Translations under genes and position numbers: made by a program
Notes under the pieces: model-generated
Told to the model about the DNA's origin: nothing
Seen by the model: only the letters and a program-made list of their open reading frames with translations
The model's database searches: none
Assembly: GCA_030634715.1 (NCBI GenBank)
Contig: DAOWAG010000066.1
Location: 1 to 6,870, forward strand
Length of the DNA stretch: 6,870 bases
Reading direction: 5' to 3'
Origin: Candidatus Aegiribacteria sp.
GTDB taxonomy: Bacteria; Fermentibacterota; Fermentibacteria; Fermentibacterales; Fermentibacteraceae
Shown here: positions 5,075 to 6,870 of the stretch, one piece after another
Position numbering within the stretch: position 1 is the first letter of the stretch
Layout: the number at the start of each line of letters is the position of its first letter

Positions 5075-6870
5075 ATGGAGTATTATTTGAATAGTATTAA
5101 CCGAAGCAAGGGGTTGAGGATCAGGAAAAACTTACTTCCGCTGCTTCTTCTTGTTCTGGCGGGTTGCCTGTCTGCCGGTAACAAATGGCAGCGGCACGGT
5201 GTGAATTTTTCTCTAACGCGACCAGGCACATTTGAAGTAGTTACGGTGTTTCCGATAATCTGGGACATTCGAAGTACAGGACATGTATATAGAGAGTATC
5301 TTGATGCGTACGGTTTTCCTCACCGCGAGGATCCTGTTCTTTCCCTTCTCGTGGAGGCACAGGAAAGCGGTTTCAATACAGCGATTGTAAGATCTGAACT
5401 CTGGTATCAGGATGTTCCTGAACCCTACGGGGCCGGCAACGATATTTTTGCTGAAACTGCGAACGCTATTCGTGAAACAGGCATGAACGTTATCGTTGGA
5501 GGTTTCTGGACAAATTTCTGGAAGACCGAACATAATGATGCTGTTGTTGAGTATCTATACGAATATGTTCGTCAGACTGCTTTGATGTATGATGGTGACG
5601 TGATCGGTATTTTCGGATTTGATGAGCCTGCCGTGAAATTTCTTGAAAATCCTGATAACGGACATCGCTGGCTGGGAATGGTGTGTGATTATTCCACCGA
5701 GTGCAGAGAACGCATTGGTCTTCCATTTACATCGTTCATTTCAAAACATGGGAATTACGTTTCCGGTGTCTGGGTGCCTTACAGCGATACAACAAGCGTC
5801 CTGAACAGGTTTTCAAGATTCCTGGACATGATTACCCTCAACATGTATCCGGTTAAGAACAACGATCGAAGGACCAGAACCTTCGAGATGAACACCGACA
5901 GTATACTGTTCTGTGGCGCAACTAATCTGCTGCCTTCACTGTCGCCCTATTATGAAGTGTTCTGCGATCAGGACGAGTTCTACATGGTTAACAGTGTAGA
6001 TGAAGGATACAGCTTCCAGGTTTTTGAATACACCTGGAGTTATGATTTCGAGGAATTTGAAATAAATCTGACATGGGAAGTTGATCTCCCCTTTGAGCCA
6101 ACTGATGTGGCAGCAAGTGATTTCAGAGCTTCCGATATCGGTATAAGGGCTGGAGGAAATCACTATATCAATGGCGCTGTTGTGCTGTGGGACAGTCTTT
6201 CTCAAGCAGATGAGGCTGTTGTTGTTTATTTTGACGGAACAGAAATCGTACTTTCTCGATTGCCTGATTTTCAGGGGTCTGAAACTGCGAGACCACTGGC
6301 TTTCTGCGTTGGTGAAACAGGATATCGGGGGAATGGAGGAATATTTGACGGCATAATCGGTAGAAGCAACACTGCAATCATGGGAGTTTATATCGATGAA
6401 GGCGGTGAAGTTTCCATTAATATCTTTTCCAGAACGGAGTGGGGGCAATTTCAGCTGGACATCCGCGATCCTATTCAAATATCCTGCATTGCTCCAGACG
6501 AAGTTGTGTGGGGAAGGTTCTGGCATGGATCAGAAAGTGAGGACTGGCTGAATAATGATGACTGTGGATTCATACTGCTCGAAGAGAGTGGACACTATAT
6601 AACAGTTCGACCAGGGAGCGGTGAAGAAAACTGGACACTTATTCCTGAAGACGGGACACACTTTGGAAACCTTTTTGGCGAGAATTACGAACCTGTATCC
6701 ATATTCATCACCCGTGATGACTCAAGTGAACCACAGTGGTCAGCAGGTATTGATTATATCTCCGCTGTCTTTGAAGACAGATTCATTCGCTCACGGAGCA
6801 GTGATGGAGAGCCATGGTTTGCAGATGTGAGGGAGCTGGAGATTCTTGGCGATTATTCGGATATTATTTC
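5075..6870 (+). CDS. Large lipoprotein with a possible glycosidase-like barrel, 3' end missing
   Basis: One frame stays open from 5075 to the right edge (598 full codons, no stop); I checked it codon by codon. A basic stretch (RIRKN) and hydrophobic core lead to the lipobox LAGC, with the lipidated cysteine at residue 31 (5165-5167). Residues about 35-330 look like an alpha/beta barrel: strand-like segments FNTAIVRS (100), MNVIVGGFW (137), VIGIFGFDEP (176-185), VSGVWVPYS and DMITLNMYPV (251-260). E184 at the end of a strand sits where clan-A glycosidases carry the acid/base in their N-E-P motif, and the LNMYP phrase also recalls such enzymes; this is inference, and I recognise no exact family. 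From about 340 onward the chain is acidic, aromatic-rich and beta-like, with no domain I can name. The start is uncertain: ATG 5075, TTG 5087 (GGAG six bases upstream) or TTG 5114 (shortest, most typical signal peptide). It may act on envelope or external polysaccharide. Confidence 0.85.
   Translation, partial: MEYYLNSINRSKGLRIRKNLLPLLLLVLAGCLSAGNKWQRHGVNFSLTRPGTFEVVTVFPIIWDIRSTGHVYREYLDAYGFPHREDPVLSLLVEAQESGFNTAIVRSELWYQDVPEPYGAGNDIFAETANAIRETGMNVIVGGFWTNFWKTEHNDAVVEYLYEYVRQTALMYDGDVIGIFGFDEPAVKFLENPDNGHRWLGMVCDYSTECRERIGLPFTSFISKHGNYVSGVWVPYSDTTSVLNRFSRFLDMITLNMYPVKNNDRRTRTFEMNTDSILFCGATNLLPSLSPYYEVFCDQDEFYMVNSVDEGYSFQVFEYTWSYDFEEFEINLTWEVDLPFEPTDVAASDFRASDIGIRAGGNHYINGAVVLWDSLSQADEAVVVYFDGTEIVLSRLPDFQGSETARPLAFCVGETGYRGNGGIFDGIIGRSNTAIMGVYIDEGGEVSINIFSRTEWGQFQLDIRDPIQISCIAPDEVVWGRFWHGSESEDWLNNDDCGFILLEESGHYITVRPGSGEENWTLIPEDGTHFGNLFGENYEPVSIFITRDDSSEPQWSAGIDYISAVFEDRFIRSRSSDGEPWFADVRELEILGDYSDII

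Noticed and set aside
5056..5086. Promoter-like TTAGTG and TATTAT before the lipoprotein gene
   Set aside because: The -35 match is poor and the spacing is 19 bases; AT-rich gaps often show such boxes.
5936..6526. A 196-codon open frame on the minus strand opposite the lipoprotein gene
   Set aside because: It lies wholly opposite a longer frame with a lipobox and protein-like composition; its translation has no recognisable motif or ribosome binding site.

Overview
The window looks like ordinary bacterial chromosome. Every gene I can support reads on the + strand, genes are packed tightly, and I see no tRNA, rRNA, CRISPR array, insertion sequence or phage gene. A TolC-type outer membrane protein and a lipoprotein with a clear lipobox point to a Gram-negative (diderm) cell. 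Base composition is moderate and codon use looks even from gene to gene. The proteins are clearly of known families but diverged from Escherichia coli, which suggests a poorly sampled lineage, perhaps a candidate phylum near the FCB group. That placement is a guess from gene order and style, not something the sequence proves.

Layout, left to right: (1) the 3' part of a fused ispD-ispF gene of the MEP isoprenoid pathway, cut by the left edge; (2) a DedA-family membrane protein; (3) a glycogen/starch synthase, GlgA; (4) a five-helix membrane protein resembling the Yip1 family; (5) a TolC-family outer membrane protein; (6) a large lipoprotein cut by the right edge, with an apparent barrel-type N-terminal domain containing an F-D-E-P motif, followed by a beta-rich region I do not recognise.

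The first four genes form a chain of 4-base stop/start overlaps (GTGA, ATGA, ATGA). The fifth follows after 19 bases and the sixth after 46 bases. This is the architecture of one operon with coupled translation, at least through gene 5. The functions do not make one obvious pathway. IspDF makes isoprenoid precursors, including those for the undecaprenyl carrier, and DedA proteins have been linked to recycling that carrier, so these two share a theme. GlgA makes storage glucan. The Yip1-like protein, TolC and the lipoprotein belong to the cell envelope.

The points most worth a second look are: a GlgA whose N-terminal ADP-glucose motif has lost its lysine and aspartate (C15, G21) while the rest of the active site is intact; the uncharacterised barrel-type lipoprotein; and an IspF domain with altered residues at the trimer cavity and near the active site. 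I found no convincing evidence of a wholly new multi-gene system.
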